From Cedecea lapagei (lineage in GTDB: Bacteria; Pseudomonadota; Gammaproteobacteria; Enterobacterales; Enterobacteriaceae), in NCBI RefSeq assembly GCF_900635955.1, contig NZ_LR134201.1, forward strand, positions 4,402,001 to 4,466,000: DNA of 64,000 bases, written 5' to 3'. A model generated the notes under the pieces. The model did not search any database. It had not been told where the DNA came from and saw only the letters and a program-made list of their open reading frames with translations. The translations under genes and the position numbers were made by a program. Positions 7,710 to 15,391 of the stretch are shown piece after piece (positions within the stretch are counted from its first letter, which is position 1; each line of letters opens with the position of its first letter).

Positions 7710-9350
7710 TCAGGCAGAGCGCCGCCAGCCGATCAGCCAGACAACGATCCCCCCCGCCATCAGCCAGGCAGGCATAAAGTCCCACTCAGGCTTGTTGATC
7801 AGCAGCAGCGTGCCGCTCAGGATGAGCGTGGCGCCAATGCCGAACAGATAGCGCGACTGTCCCTGACGCACGTGATGGAGTTGCAGGTCGCGCTGAATTT
7901 TATCAACGCTGTGCTGTAATTGCTTGCCCTGGCGCAAACTGTTGTACACCAGTTCCGGCAATTCCGGCATTTTTTCCACCCAGAAGGGGGCTTTCTCTTT
8001 AAAAGCTCGAACCAGGGCAGGAATACCAACCTGATCTTTGATCCAGCTTTCCAGGAAAGGTTTCGCCGTTTTCCACAAATCGAGCTGCGGATAGAGCTGT
8101 CGGCCGACCCCTTCGACGTATAAAAGGGTCTTCTGCAGTAAAACCAGCTGTGGCTGAACTTCCATATTGAAACGGCGCGCGGTATTGAACAGGTTCAGCA
8201 GCACGTGGCCAAAGGAGATTTCTGCCAGCGGTTTCTCAAAGATAGGTTCACAAACGGTGCGGATCGCAAACTCGAACTCTTCAACGTTAGTGTCTGCCGG
8301 CACCCAACCTGAGTCTACGTGCAGCTCAGCCACTTTGCGGTAATCGCGGTTGAAGAAGGCGATAAAGTTTTCTGCCAGGTAGCGCTTGTCGTCTTTGTTC
8401 AATGAGCCAACGATACCGCAGTCGATACCAATGTATTTCGGATCTTCCGGGTGCTCATAGCTAACGAAGATATTGCCCGGATGCATGTCGGCATGGAAAA
8501 AGCTGTCGCGAAATACCTGCGTAAAGAAGACCTGCACGCCACGTTCGGCAAGCAGCTTCATGTTTGTGCCCTGCGCCTCGAGCGCAACGGTATCGGAGAC
8601 CGGGATCCCGTAAATCCGCTCCATCACCATCATGTTCTCGCTGCAGTAGTCCGAATAGACTTCAGGCACATACAGCATCGGGCTATTGTCGAAGTTGCGG
8701 CGCAGCTGGATAGCGTTGGCGGCCTCACGCAGCAGATTAAGTTCATCTATCAGCGTTTTTTCGTACTCGCGCACCACTTCCATCGGGCGCAAACGACGGC
8801 CATCAGGCAGCAGGCGCGGCACCCAGCGGGCAAGGCGATAAATAAGCTTCATATCGGCCTTGATCACCGGCAGGATGTCAGGGCGGATCACCTTAATCAC
8901 CACTTCTTTACCGCTCTCTTTCAGACGTGCAGTGTGCACCTGAGCGATAGAGGCAGAGGCCAGAGGCTTAATGTCAAAGTCGTCAAACCAGCTCTCGACG
9001 GGAATGCCGCCCATCGCCAGTTCAATCTGCTTTTTCGCCAGCTCGCCATCAAAAGGCGCCACTCTGTCCTGCAACATCGCCAGCTGGTCAGCGATGATCG
9101 GCGGGAAGAGATCGCGGCGGGTCGACAGCATCTGGCCGAATTTGATCCATACCGGCCCCAGCTCCTGCAAGGCCAGACGCAAACGCTCTCCAAGAGGTTT
9201 ATCACGGTGGCGGTTTGGCATCCAGAACAGACAACGACGCCAAATGCGCAGCGGCAGCGTCAGGCGAATTTTTGGGATTAGCTCATCGAGACCATAGCTG
9301 AGGAAGATACGGACAATGAAATAAAGACGACGAAGTTCTCCTGGCGTCAT
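7710..9350 (-). CDS. ubiB: Ubiquinone biosynthesis atypical kinase/ATPase UbiB
   Basis: UbiB is a membrane-anchored ADCK-family protein that supports the hydroxylation and methylation steps of ubiquinone synthesis, probably by ATP-driven extraction of lipid intermediates. The 546-residue protein has the family KxGQ motif (WIKFGQMLSTRRDLFP), the Ala-rich ASASIAQVH loop, the catalytic HADMHPGN and GIDCG motifs, and two C-terminal hydrophobic helices. The frame is open 37 codons further upstream within ubiJ, but the ATG at 9350 gives exactly the family length. It overlaps the ubiJ stop by four bases (ATGA). Confidence 0.96.
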   Translation of the reverse strand: MTPGELRRLYFIVRIFLSYGLDELIPKIRLTLPLRIWRRCLFWMPNRHRDKPLGERLRLALQELGPVWIKFGQMLSTRRDLFPPIIADQLAMLQDRVAPFDGELAKKQIELAMGGIPVESWFDDFDIKPLASASIAQVHTARLKESGKEVVIKVIRPDILPVIKADMKLIYRLARWVPRLLPDGRRLRPMEVVREYEKTLIDELNLLREAANAIQLRRNFDNSPMLYVPEVYSDYCSENMMVMERIYGIPVSDTVALEAQGTNMKLLAERGVQVFFTQVFRDSFFHADMHPGNIFVSYEHPEDPKYIGIDCGIVGSLNKDDKRYLAENFIAFFNRDYRKVAELHVDSGWVPADTNVEEFEFAIRTVCEPIFEKPLAEISFGHVLLNLFNTARRFNMEVQPQLVLLQKTLLYVEGVGRQLYPQLDLWKTAKPFLESWIKDQVGIPALVRAFKEKAPFWVEKMPELPELVYNSLRQGKQLQHSVDKIQRDLQLHHVRQGQSRYLFGIGATLILSGTLLLINKPEWDFMPAWLMAGGIVVWLIGWRRSA

Positions 9351-9952
9351 TTGCCCTCCAGCTTGTCCAGCCGTTCGGAGAACGCATCCACCGAGCGAGC
9401 CAGCGCTGCGGTTTCCTCTTCGAACCAGGCGACTTCCAGTGAGCCTGGCGCCACGCGCCACTCTTCGGTAAGCGCTTCGCCCAGGTACTGCTGATTACGG
9501 GCAAAACCTTTCTTCAGCAGGTTACCGCCGCGGCGTGCCATTTTACTGAGGCTTTCAGAGGCAATGTCACCAATATAGGGCGCCAGCAATTCAGCAGGGT
9601 CAAACTCCGCAAGATCCATCAGCGATGCCAGATTTTGCACAACCTGAATGTCACCCTCAACCTCAAGCTCGCCGCTACGAATTAACGCGGTCAGCTGCTG
9701 ACGGTCACGCAGCTTAGGCAAGGTACTAATGCGTGTCGTCACGCTGCAGTCCGCCTCACCTTCCCACTGGCTTAATACGTCCAGCTGCTGTTCACTAAAC
9801 ACCAGCACCAGCGGCGAAGAGAACTCCTTCAGGCTAACGCGCAACGTCTTACCCTGCAGGCGCTGACGCGCAGATTTCAGGCTACGGTCACGCCAGAGGA
9901 AGGTGTTCAGCACACCTTCAATTCCGGCGGTAATAAGCGGCATAAATGGCAT
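9347..9952 (-). CDS. ubiJ: Ubiquinone biosynthesis accessory factor UbiJ (SCP2 domain)
   Basis: UbiJ, with UbiK, binds ubiquinone intermediates and supports the cytosolic Ubi metabolon. The 201-residue product aligns along its length with E. coli UbiJ (YigP), with an SCP2 lipid-binding domain in the first two thirds (KLRDRQQLTALIRSGELEVEGDIQVVQNLASL) and a coiled-coil tail ending FSERLDKLEGK. The ATG at 9952 (MPFMPLITAGIE) matches the family start. In E. coli the 3' half of this gene also encodes a reported small RNA, EsrE; whether it exists here cannot be judged from the bases. Confidence 0.93.
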   Translation of the reverse strand: MPFMPLITAGIEGVLNTFLWRDRSLKSARQRLQGKTLRVSLKEFSSPLVLVFSEQQLDVLSQWEGEADCSVTTRISTLPKLRDRQQLTALIRSGELEVEGDIQVVQNLASLMDLAEFDPAELLAPYIGDIASESLSKMARRGGNLLKKGFARNQQYLGEALTEEWRVAPGSLEVAWFEEETAALARSVDAFSERLDKLEGK

Positions 9953-9965
9953 CGCAGCTCCCTGG

Positions 9966-10736
9966 TTAGAATTTATAACCGCGGTGCAGGGCGACAATCC
10001 CACCGGTCATATTGTAAAAGGTGGTGTTTTCAAACCCTGCGTCTTCCATCATCCCTTTTAGCGTCTCCTGATCGGGATGCATACGAATGGACTCCGCCAG
10101 ATAGCGATAGCTTTCGCCATCCTGCGCCACCATTTCGCCGATACGCGGCAAAATATGGAAGGAGTAAGCATCGTAGGCCTTGTTCAGCGGCTCGAAAATC
10201 GGTTTGGAAAACTCCAGCACCAGCAGGCGGCCGCCCGGCTTGAGAACGCGGAACATGGAGCGCAGCGCGGCGTCTTTATCGGTAACGTTACGCAGGCCAA
10301 AGGAGATGGTAATGCAGTCGAAGGTGTTGTCCGGGAATGGCAGCGCTTCAGCGTTCGCCTGCACGTAGCTCACATTCCCAACAATGCCGATGTTGCGCAG
10401 CTTCTCGCGCCCCATTTTCAGCATAGAATCATTGATGTCCGCCAGCACCACTTCGCCCGTTTCGCCCACCAGGCGAGAGAACTTCGCCGTCAGGTCGCCG
10501 GTGCCGCCAGCCAGGTCCAGCACGCGCTGGCCGCGACGCACGCCGCTGCAGTCAATGGTGTAGCGTTTCCACAACCGGTGGATGCCAAACGACATCAGAT
10601 CGTTCATCACGTCGTATTTTGCCGCAACCGAGTGGAACACGTTCGCCACCATATCGACCTTCTGCTCTTTAGCTACGGTACGGAAGCCAAAGTGCGTTGT
10701 TTCCTGGGATCCGGACTCCTGGGATTCATCAACCAT
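9966..10736 (-). CDS. ubiE: Bifunctional demethylmenaquinone/ubiquinone C-methyltransferase UbiE
   Basis: UbiE carries out the C-methylation of both ubiquinone and menaquinone precursors with S-adenosylmethionine. The 256-residue protein contains the SAM-binding motif VLDLAGGTGDLT, the acidic-loop LADINDSMLKMGR, the FGLRNVTDK segment and the post-motif LKPGGRLLVLEFSKP. It is five residues longer at the N terminus than the E. coli protein (ESQESGSQETTHFGF). It begins the ubiE-ubiJ-ubiB operon, 13 bp ahead of ubiJ. Confidence 0.97.
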   Translation of the reverse strand: MVDESQESGSQETTHFGFRTVAKEQKVDMVANVFHSVAAKYDVMNDLMSFGIHRLWKRYTIDCSGVRRGQRVLDLAGGTGDLTAKFSRLVGETGEVVLADINDSMLKMGREKLRNIGIVGNVSYVQANAEALPFPDNTFDCITISFGLRNVTDKDAALRSMFRVLKPGGRLLVLEFSKPIFEPLNKAYDAYSFHILPRIGEMVAQDGESYRYLAESIRMHPDQETLKGMMEDAGFENTTFYNMTGGIVALHRGYKF

Positions 10737-10825
10737 CTCAATGCCTGCTTAATCAAGAAAATGTTCGGGAAGTGTAACAGAATGGGCGCGAAAGCCCTAT
10801 GATCACCGTGCGACAAAAGCTCAGT

Positions 10826-12259
10826 TCAGCGACCGTCCGCCGAAGGTTGTGGCGCTAATTCATTGAGCTCGTTTATCGGTTCTTCGTTTTCATGGCCCAG
10901 CCTCGCCGAGTCATCTTCATCGTCCTGACGAGCGCGCTCGACCCAGTCGGGATTTATCTCGCGTTTCACTTCGACACCCAGCCCGCGAAACGCCTCCGCC
11001 TGAACCAGAATGTTTCCGCGCCCTGACGACAGCTTTTTCATCGCCTGGCGATAGTTATCCTGCGCCTTATCGAGACTTTGGCCAATTGCGGACATGTCAT
11101 CCACAAACAGGCGCATTTTGTCGTACAGCCGCCCCGCACGGTCGGCGATTTGCTGGGCATTACGGCTTTGATGTTCATAGCGCCATAAATTGGCAATGGT
11201 ACGCAGCGCCACCAGCAGCGTCGTTGGGCTGACCAGCATAATATTGTTTTTCAACGCCTCGCTAATCAGCTCCGGCTGGCGGTCGATTGCCACCAGGAAG
11301 GCAGGCTCAACCGGGATGAACATCAGCACATAATCCAGCGAGCGCAGCCCCGGCAGTTGCTGGTAATCCTTACGGCCAAGAAGGCGAATATGGCTGCGGA
11401 TGGCGGCAATATGATCATTCAGCGCGCTTTCACGCGTGAGATCATCTTCGCCGTTGAAGTAACGCTCATAAGCCACCAGCGTCATTTTTGCATCAATAAC
11501 AACGTCTTTGCCCTGCGGCAGGCGAACAATGACGTCCGGCTGCATACGGCTGTTGTTTTCAAGCTGGATATTCACCTGGGTCTGATATTCATGGCCTTCG
11601 CGCAGGCCAGAAGCTTCGAGCACGCGAGTTAAGACCACTTCGCCCCAGTTACCCTGAGTTTTATTGTCGCCTTTCAGCGCTTTGGTGAGGTTTAGCGCCT
11701 CCTGCGCCATTTGGGCGTTAAGCTGCTGTAGGTTGCGGATTTCATGCGTTAGCGTATGGCGTTCTCGCGCCTCCTGGCCAAAACTCTCCTGAACCTGGCG
11801 GCGGAAGCCGTCGAGCTGCTCGCGAAGCGGCGAAAGAAGCACATTCAGGCTTTGACGATTCTGCTCTTCCACCTTACGCCCGCTCTGCTCAAAAATACGG
11901 TTTGCCAGATTCTCAAACTGCTCGTTCAGGCGCTGCTCGCTGTTGAGCATTTGACGGTGCTTATCTTCGGCGCTGAGCCGGGTTTGCTCCAGCAGCGTCG
12001 TCAGTTCACGGATATCCGCTTCCTGCCCGCTGTTGATTTCCATCTGGGCGCGGACTTCACGGTTAAGCTGCTCGCACTCTTCCCGCCAGTGCTGGCTTTG
12101 CTGAAGCTCCTGACGCGCGGCGGCAAGTTCTCCGTAAATTTCACGCTGTTCCTCATGCAAAGCTGCCAGCCGCTGAGCCCCACGCAGGCTGGCGATAAGC
12201 CAACCGGTCAGTAAACCCACCAGCGCAGTGCCCAGCCCAAACAACAGTGAAATATCCAT
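10826..12259 (-). CDS. rmuC: DNA recombination protein RmuC
   Basis: RmuC limits inversions at short inverted repeats and resembles restriction-type nucleases. The 477-residue protein has an N-terminal membrane helix (LFGLGTALVGLLTGWLIASL), a long coiled coil of roughly residues 30-200, and a nuclease-like core with QGNWGEVVLTRVLEASGL and PDVIVRLPQGKDVVIDAKM. The acidic C-terminal tail differs from E. coli. It is 89 bp upstream of ubiE. Confidence 0.95.
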   Translation of the reverse strand: MDISLLFGLGTALVGLLTGWLIASLRGAQRLAALHEEQREIYGELAAARQELQQSQHWREECEQLNREVRAQMEINSGQEADIRELTTLLEQTRLSAEDKHRQMLNSEQRLNEQFENLANRIFEQSGRKVEEQNRQSLNVLLSPLREQLDGFRRQVQESFGQEARERHTLTHEIRNLQQLNAQMAQEALNLTKALKGDNKTQGNWGEVVLTRVLEASGLREGHEYQTQVNIQLENNSRMQPDVIVRLPQGKDVVIDAKMTLVAYERYFNGEDDLTRESALNDHIAAIRSHIRLLGRKDYQQLPGLRSLDYVLMFIPVEPAFLVAIDRQPELISEALKNNIMLVSPTTLLVALRTIANLWRYEHQSRNAQQIADRAGRLYDKMRLFVDDMSAIGQSLDKAQDNYRQAMKKLSSGRGNILVQAEAFRGLGVEVKREINPDWVERARQDDEDDSARLGHENEEPINELNELAPQPSADGR

Positions 12260-12356
12260 GCTTCCCCCAAAACAATGCCCTCAGCGGCAAGATAAAATTC
12301 TGCTGTATAAATGTCCAGATGAAAAGGGATTTTCCGGAAGGCGCTGCGCAAAGCAT

Positions 12357-12380
12357 AAAAAAAGCCGGCGAGCGCCGGCT
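12357..12380 (-). terminator. Rho-independent terminator of udp
   Basis: On the minus strand an AAGCCGGCG/CGCCGGCTT stem with a two-base loop runs into seven U residues, about 20 bases past the udp stop. Confidence 0.88.
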
Positions 12381-12401
12381 TCGAATTGAAAACGGGGAAA
12401 A

Positions 12402-13163
12402 CTACAGCAGGCGACGGGCCGCCTCGACCACGATTTTCACCGCGTGGCTTTCCGTTTTCTTCATGGTTTCCGCATTCGGGATCTCTTGCTGAGTACGGTT
12501 CACGATAACCCCGGCAACCATACCCGCACGCAGGCCCTGGCTGGAGCACATGGTCAACAGAGTAGCGGACTCCATTTCATAGTTCATCACGCCCATCTCC
12601 TGCCACTCTTTCATCGACCCCTTGAAGCGGCTGACAACGCGGCCTGACAGCGTGTCGTAACGCTCCTGCCCAGGGTAGAAAGTGTCTGAAGAAGCGGTCA
12701 CGCCGATATGGGTCGTTGCGCCTACGGCTTTTGCCGCTTCAACCAGCGCAGTGGTACAAGCGAAGTCAGCCACAGCCGGGTATTCCATTGGCGCAAAGTG
12801 CAGGCTGGCACCGTCAAGGCGAACGGAAGCCGTCGTCACCAGCACGTCGCCGACGTTGATATTTGGCTGAATGGCGCCGGTAGTCCCAACGCGCAGGAAA
12901 GTGCGGATGCCAAGCTGCGCCAGCTCTTCAACGGCAATTGAAGTGGACGGGCCGCCGATACCGGTAGAACAGATAATAACCGGCTTGCCGTCCAGTTCGG
13001 CGCGCCAGGAGGTGAATTCACGGTGGGAAGCCAGCTTAACCGGCTTGTCCATCAGCGCGGCGATTTTTTCCACACGCTCAGGATCGCCGGGGACGATAGC
13101 GAGCGTAGCCCCTTGCAGATCGTTTTTAGTGAGGCCGAGATGGAAAACATCAGACTTGGACAT
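12402..13163 (-). CDS. udp: Uridine phosphorylase
   Basis: Cleaves uridine with phosphate to uracil and ribose-1-phosphate in pyrimidine salvage. The 253-residue protein carries the PNP/UDP-1 family signature ICSTGIGGPSTSIAVEELAQLG, the phosphate-binding GTTGAIQPNINVGD loop and the NYEMESATLLTMC nucleoside-binding segment. It stands alone on the minus strand, with two CRP-like sites upstream that suggest cAMP-CRP control, with CytR as in E. coli. Confidence 0.97.
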   Translation of the reverse strand: MSKSDVFHLGLTKNDLQGATLAIVPGDPERVEKIAALMDKPVKLASHREFTSWRAELDGKPVIICSTGIGGPSTSIAVEELAQLGIRTFLRVGTTGAIQPNINVGDVLVTTASVRLDGASLHFAPMEYPAVADFACTTALVEAAKAVGATTHIGVTASSDTFYPGQERYDTLSGRVVSRFKGSMKEWQEMGVMNYEMESATLLTMCSSQGLRAGMVAGVIVNRTQQEIPNAETMKKTESHAVKIVVEAARRLL

Positions 13164-13230
13164 AACAGACTCCTCTGTTCAGTAGGTTTCAGGAGAAGCA
13201 AAGCGGTACTTTACAGAACCCCTAAGCATA

Positions 13231-13252
13231 ATTTCGTGATGGCGCTCACTTT
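13231..13252 (-). promoter_or_regulatory. CRP-like site proximal to udp
   Basis: CGTGA-N6-TCACT (half-sites at 13235-13239 and 13246-13250) matches the CRP consensus TGTGA-N6-TCACA with two mismatches. Its centre is 52 bp from a second site, the spacing known at E. coli udp and deoP2. Confidence 0.65.
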
Positions 13253-13282
13253 GAATGAAACAATTTACATTGTCTGCATTAA

Positions 13283-13304
13283 CAAAAGTGACATAAATCA
13301 CACA
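13283..13304 (-). promoter_or_regulatory. CRP-like site distal to udp
   Basis: AGTGA-N6-TCACA (half-sites at 13287-13291 and 13298-13302) is one mismatch from the CRP consensus. Between the two CRP sites lie direct TTTACATT and TCTGCATT octamers at about 13263-13280, resembling CytR half-sites (GTTGCATT). Confidence 0.7.
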
Positions 13305-13417
13305 ATAGAATTGGTCGGACTGTTTTTTGAACTGCATCGGCGTTTTTTGCCCGCCGGATTTGCTACTAATCCTGGCTATAGTTATCACACTGCGCTAATG
13401 CTGGTTTGGAGAAAACC

Positions 13418-14245
13418 ATGAAACAAAAGCAAACAACACATAACTCACCTGGCGAAGGCTTCGCACCGGCGGCCTCACCCATCGCTCCCACCGTCGTATT
13501 AACACCGGACGATGCCATTGTTTCCGGGGAAACCTCTATTCCAAGCCAGGGCGAAAATATGCCGGCTTACCATGCCAGGCCAAAACATGTAGATGGACCG
13601 CTCCCTGTGGTTATCGTCATTCAGGAAATTTTTGGGGTGCATGAACACATCCGCGATCTGTGCCGTCGGCTGGCGCTTGAGGGTTATCTGGCTATTGCAC
13701 CTGAACTCTATTTTCGTCAGGGGGAGCCCGGAGACTTCGCCGATATTCCAACATTGCTGAGCGGCCTGGTTTCAAAAGTCCCGGACAGTCAGGTGCTGGG
13801 CGATCTTGACCACGTTGCCAGTTGGGCTTCGCGCAACGGCGGCGATGCGCACCGCCTGATGGTGACCGGTTTTTGCTGGGGTGGCCGCATTGCCTGGCTG
13901 TATGCCGCGCACAACCCGCAGCTTAAAGCCGCGGTGGCCTGGTACGGCAGGCTGGTAGGCGACAAAACATTGAACTCTCCTCATCATCCGGTGGATATCG
14001 CCGTCAATCTGAATGCGCCGGTGCTCGGCCTGTATGGCGGTCAGGATACGGGCATTTCTCAGGAGAGCGTCGAGACGATGCGCCAGGCGCTGCGGGCAGC
14101 AAATGCAAACGCGGAAATCATTGTCTACCCGGAAGCCGGACATGCTTTTAACGCAGATTATCGCCCGAGCTATCATGAAGAGTCGGCCAAAGACGGCTGG
14201 GAAAGGATGCTGGCGTGGTTTAAGCGGTATGGCGTGAGGAAGTGA
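13418..14245 (+). CDS. ysgA: Dienelactone hydrolase family protein YsgA
   Basis: Alpha/beta hydrolase of 275 residues; E. coli YsgA is annotated as a putative carboxymethylenebutenolidase whose physiological substrate is unknown. The DLH cysteine nucleophile lies in VTGFCWGGRI, the acid in LYGGQDTGI and the histidine in YPEAGHAFNADY. I chose the ATG at 13418 because GGAG lies at 13408-13411; the frame also opens with a TTG at 13406. It is divergent from udp and shares the same regulatory gap. The first 15 residues (KQKQTTHNSPGEGF) are longer than in E. coli. Confidence 0.93.
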   Translation: MKQKQTTHNSPGEGFAPAASPIAPTVVLTPDDAIVSGETSIPSQGENMPAYHARPKHVDGPLPVVIVIQEIFGVHEHIRDLCRRLALEGYLAIAPELYFRQGEPGDFADIPTLLSGLVSKVPDSQVLGDLDHVASWASRNGGDAHRLMVTGFCWGGRIAWLYAAHNPQLKAAVAWYGRLVGDKTLNSPHHPVDIAVNLNAPVLGLYGGQDTGISQESVETMRQALRAANANAEIIVYPEAGHAFNADYRPSYHEESAKDGWERMLAWFKRYGVRK

Positions 14246-14272
14246 AGCAGTTTGATACCTAACCTGCATACA

Positions 14273-14301
14273 ACGGCGGGCAGTCTGTCGCTGCCCGTCG
14301 T
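14273..14301 (+). other. Hairpin after ysgA without U tract
   Basis: An 11-bp near-perfect stem (ACGGCGGGCAG with CTGCCCGTCGT) lies 28 bases past the ysgA stop, between ysgA and the convergent accessory pair. There is no T run on either side, so it could stabilise mRNA ends without terminating. Confidence 0.45.
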
Positions 14302-14312
14302 AACACCGGAAT

Positions 14313-14594
14313 CTAAAAGTCGTATTCGTTAATCACGTCAAGAATACTTTTTTCATGATGATAGCGAGTTCTTAAAGCATCCTGCTGCGCTTTCGCCTTG
14401 CCACAGATAACATTAACCTGCTTTTCAATATCCTTTTGCTGCCCTTTTGGTAAATCAGAATCCCATTCGCCTGATAAATGCTGGCAATCATCCGCATTTA
14501 TCAGAAACTCAGTAACATCTTTTGGATATTTATCCGCAGCCTGAGCGCAGGAAACCAAAAAGAATAGCGAACAAAAAATCAGGCTTTTATTCAT
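14313..14594 (-). CDS. Small exported protein, possible partner/immunity of the upstream M15-like protein
   Basis: Unrecognised 93-residue protein. The N terminus MNKSLIFCSLFFLVSCAQA is a clear export signal: it could be cut by signal peptidase I after AQA (residue 19) or be lipidated at C16, since L13-V14-S15-C16 fits a lipobox. The mature part is hydrophilic, contains two further cysteines (residues 37 and 63) and no catalytic motif I know. The ATG at 14594 lies one base past the stop of the upstream gene, so the two are translationally coupled. By position, size and predicted periplasmic location it is a candidate immunity protein; this is inference only. Confidence 0.7.
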   Translation of the reverse strand: MNKSLIFCSLFFLVSCAQAADKYPKDVTEFLINADDCQHLSGEWDSDLPKGQQKDIEKQVNVICGKAKAQQDALRTRYHHEKSILDVINEYDF

Positions 14595-14595
14595 T

Positions 14596-15174
14596 TTATC
14601 GACCATCCGTTGACCAATGAGGTTTATCTTTAGCACCGCCGTGATATTTTATCACATCAAAGCTTTTCCCCACTTCATGTAATTGAGTATTCATGCCATC
14701 ACGGGGCATTGTTTTGATAATAGTAGTCTCGCCTTTATTATCCTTTATTTCCAGATTGCCCATCCACGACAGCGTCATATCAATGGCATTGCCTTCCGTA
14801 TGTCGACTTTTCAACGCCGGTGCCACATTGAGATTAGACATCCCATAGACGCGAACCATCGCTTTTGCCGCATTGATACTTTTGCTTCTGTCTGGTTTTC
14901 CATCCGCGCCTTTATGCACCCACTCAATATTGACACCCGATTTTTCAGGAATATTGGCTGGCTCAACCAATCCTCGCGCCAGCTTCCAGCACCAGTGCAT
15001 TAAATATGCCCTTTCCGGCGGGCGTAATGTCGCCGAAATGGTTATCCTGACGCCAGCATCTTTAAGACTTTTCAAAAAGCCATCAACATTCCCCCGGAAT
15101 ATTGGACTTAAGGTTTGCGTGTCACTGCTTCCCTGAAATTGACTGACCCAGCTTTCACCGCTTAGCTGCTTCAT
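14596..15174 (-). CDS. M15-like (D-Ala-D-Ala carboxypeptidase-type) peptidase, possible antibacterial effector
   Basis: A 192-residue protein without a signal peptide. S123-x-H125-x2-G128-x-A130-x-D132 (KSRHTEGNAIDMT) fits the zinc-binding S-x-H-x2-G-x-A-x-D motif of M15/VanY/hedgehog-type peptidoglycan peptidases, and D183-x2-H186-W187 near the C terminus fits the catalytic acid plus third zinc ligand, with Asp instead of the usual Glu. A preceding segment, ATLRPPERAYLMHWCWKLA, resembles the T-x-R-S/P region of this fold. It lacks a Sec signal, and is followed after one base by a small exported protein: a layout typical of type VI effector/immunity pairs. No vgrG, hcp or PAAR gene is nearby. 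AT-richer than its neighbours and absent from this position in E. coli. Confidence 0.72.
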   Translation of the reverse strand: MKQLSGESWVSQFQGSSDTQTLSPIFRGNVDGFLKSLKDAGVRITISATLRPPERAYLMHWCWKLARGLVEPANIPEKSGVNIEWVHKGADGKPDRSKSINAAKAMVRVYGMSNLNVAPALKSRHTEGNAIDMTLSWMGNLEIKDNKGETTIIKTMPRDGMNTQLHEVGKSFDVIKYHGGAKDKPHWSTDGR

Positions 15175-15354
15175 AAGTATCCTTTTATTTCACAAAACAC
15201 GACAAACTGCGCTGTAAGCTTTTCAAGAAAAAATTCAGCGTGACAAGGTGAATATGGGAGAAAGAAAGACTTTCAGAAAAAGGTAAAGGCAATATTCCCG
15301 GTATCTGCACAAATGAACAATGAGAAAGATGAAAGAGAGTAAGTTTGAATATGT
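15175..15354. other. AT-rich intergenic DNA upstream of the effector-like gene
   Basis: About 180 bp of A-rich sequence between the M15-like gene and the metE terminator. It should carry the promoter of the accessory pair. I see no clear hairpin, repeat or further ORF. Its composition is visibly more AT-rich than the flanking core genes, consistent with transferred DNA. Confidence 0.5.
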
Positions 15355-15383
15355 AAAAAGAAACGGAGGCTTTTGCCTCCGTT
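15355..15383 (-). terminator. Rho-independent terminator of metE
   Basis: AACGGAGGC/GCCTCCGTT stem with a TTTT (AAAA on minus) loop; the minus strand then reads TTTCTTTTTAC. It lies directly after the metE stop. Confidence 0.85.
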
Positions 15384-15391
15384 GACTAGCC

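Noticed and set aside
8451..9281. A 276-codon plus-strand open frame
   Set aside because: Antisense shadow of ubiB, which is intact and conserved in sequence and length.
12247..12549. Short overlapping ORFs on both strands in the rmuC-udp gap
   Set aside because: They overlap the udp terminator and the ends of the flanking genes; no ribosome site or conservation is apparent.
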